The position numbers and the translations under genes are program-made. This document shows positions 4,813 through 5,967 of a stretch of DNA of 5,967 bases, piece by piece; positions within the stretch are counted from its first letter, which is position 1; each line of letters opens with the position of its first letter. The notes under the pieces were generated by a model, which saw nothing but the letters and a program-made list of their open reading frames with translations, had not been told where the DNA came from and did no database searches. The DNA comes from Muribaculaceae bacterium (GTDB lineage Bacteria; Bacteroidota; Bacteroidia; Bacteroidales; Muribaculaceae). The DNA lies in contig JAFZSS010000021.1 in assembly GCA_017619255.1 (NCBI GenBank), forward strand, positions 1 to 5,967, read 5' to 3'.

Positions 4813-5967
4813 ATGAAGAAACTATTACTTTTCTCTCTTTTAGTGGCCACTGGCATCGCTACAGCCCTGGCTGTAACCGACGGCGTGACCTATGAACGCG
4901 TCAATGGAATCGGCATCAAGAATCTGTGGATTCAGGACCGTGCCCACACTGGTGATGCCTGGTCCAACCAGCCCTACTGTAACACCAGTGCACGAACCGC
5001 CGTGATGAACGACGGCTACATCTACATCGCACGCTCCAACGCCAACACCGTCATTCAAGGCACCGACACGCTGGCACAAAGCGTCATCTACAAGGTGAAT
5101 GCCGCTAACGGCGAACTGGTTAAGGAATTGGCGCTGACCCTCGATGGCAACATCTATGGCGGTGCCGTGCTGAGTTCCAACACGGTAGGCGTGGACAATT
5201 TCGGTCATCTCTACATGGCTCCCTACACCAGCGAGTTGGCTTCTATACAAAATGTCTATATGGTGGACAAAGAGACTGGTGAACTGACCCTGATGGCTGA
5301 ACTCGACAAGGGAGACGCCCTGCAGCGCTGCGACTACATCGACGTGATGGGTGACATCACGCGTGAGCAGGCCGAGTGCAACATCATGACCGTAGGTGCC
5401 AGTTCGGAATACATCTACCGCTGGCATGCCGATGAAGGCGGCGACTGGGAAGGCGGCTTTGACGGCGACCCCTATCTCGCTATCCTCGACTTCTATCCTG
5501 AAACTGTGACCCAATGGGGTTATGCACCCGTGGCTAAGATGGTCCTCGCCGAAGAGGGCGACTACAGCGGCTCGCTATTCTACATCGACGGCTTCTCCTC
5601 ATCTCCCATCCTCTATGACGTGACGGGTACGATGGTGGACAACTTCGAGAACGTGGACCCCGCCTTCTGGCCCATGGATGTCGGCGCTAACGGCGTGTGC
5701 GAGTTCACCCTCGAAGGACGCAACTTCATCGTCTTTGTTGCAGCTCAGTACACCGGTATTGACGAGGCTACGATGATCAACAAGGCCTGCCAGGTTTACA
5801 TCTGCGAGTTGGGCGAAGGCATGTCACTCGGCGGAATGCAGCGCTACTGGATGGTGCCTGACGAGCTCGGCGCTGTCAGTGACGGTGGCACCCGCGTTGA
5901 GAGCATGAATGTTGAATATGGCACCGACGATGAGGGCAACGAGGAAATCACCCTCTTCATCTTCAAG
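4813..5967 (+). CDS. Secreted beta-propeller-like protein, function unknown (3' partial)
   Basis: The frame is open from the ATG at 4813 to the window end without a stop, giving 385 residues of a longer protein. Residues 1-20 are a signal peptide (MKKLLLFSLLVATGIATALA, cleavage likely after A20) with no lipobox. The mature part is acidic and aromatic. It repeats blade-like units such as VIYKVNAANGELVKEL (91-106), TVGVDNFGHLYMAPY (124-138), NVYMVDKETGELTLMAEL (147-164) and SSEYIYRWH (197-205). A strand followed by a 'xNxxTGEL' turn and another strand is the signature of PQQ/YncE-like propellers. I do not recognise a named family. The start is set by the signal peptide and by the promoter about 64 bp upstream. 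A 15-codon open frame (4769-4816) in the leader ends in an ATGA overlap with this start. The C-terminal anchor, possibly a dockerin as in the two preceding genes, lies outside the window. Confidence 0.85.
   Translation, partial: MKKLLLFSLLVATGIATALAVTDGVTYERVNGIGIKNLWIQDRAHTGDAWSNQPYCNTSARTAVMNDGYIYIARSNANTVIQGTDTLAQSVIYKVNAANGELVKELALTLDGNIYGGAVLSSNTVGVDNFGHLYMAPYTSELASIQNVYMVDKETGELTLMAELDKGDALQRCDYIDVMGDITREQAECNIMTVGASSEYIYRWHADEGGDWEGGFDGDPYLAILDFYPETVTQWGYAPVAKMVLAEEGDYSGSLFYIDGFSSSPILYDVTGTMVDNFENVDPAFWPMDVGANGVCEFTLEGRNFIVFVAAQYTGIDEATMINKACQVYICELGEGMSLGGMQRYWMVPDELGAVSDGGTRVESMNVEYGTDDEGNEEITLFIFK

Noticed and set aside
4840..5514. 224-aa open frame on the minus strand
   Set aside because: It is antisense to the secreted propeller-like protein, which has a signal peptide, promoter and continuous frame. 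The antisense product shows no family features.

Overview
The window reads as a stretch of a Bacteroidota chromosome, most likely a gut Bacteroidales (Prevotella- or Muribaculaceae-like). This rests on three things seen in the sequence: GC-rich coding regions separated by AT-rich spacers, promoters of the Bacteroidota type (TTTG, 19 bp, TAnnTTTG) with no Shine-Dalgarno motif, and secreted proteins of kinds common in that group. The species cannot be named from this window.

All four genes lie on the plus strand. Bases 1-263 hold the C-terminal end of a protein with a beta-propeller-like pattern. After 48 bp containing a small 9-nt tandem repeat comes a large secreted protein (312-2882): a GHL10/DUF187 glycosidase-like domain, a string of fibronectin-III-like modules and a C-terminal dockerin. 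A strong intrinsic terminator (2910-2950) closes that unit. A promoter at 3009-3039 then drives a CotH-family (spore-coat-kinase-like) protein, 3049-4644, which also ends in a dockerin. A second promoter (4719-4749), with nine T in its spacer, drives a secreted beta-propeller-like protein that begins at 4813 and is still open at the window end.

The theme is a cluster of exported proteins. The three genes with visible N-termini have signal peptides without a lipobox, and the two complete ones end in dockerins instead of a type IX secretion tail. All four calcium-binding loops in the two dockerins carry the same Ile-Ala pair at the positions that set partner choice in clostridial dockerins. A hydrolase and a CotH-type kinase could therefore share one docking partner. 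That is inference: no cohesin is visible here. Each of the last two genes has its own promoter, and the terminator separates the hydrolase from the CotH gene, so the genes look co-located rather than one operon. No RNA gene, mobile element or CRISPR array was seen.
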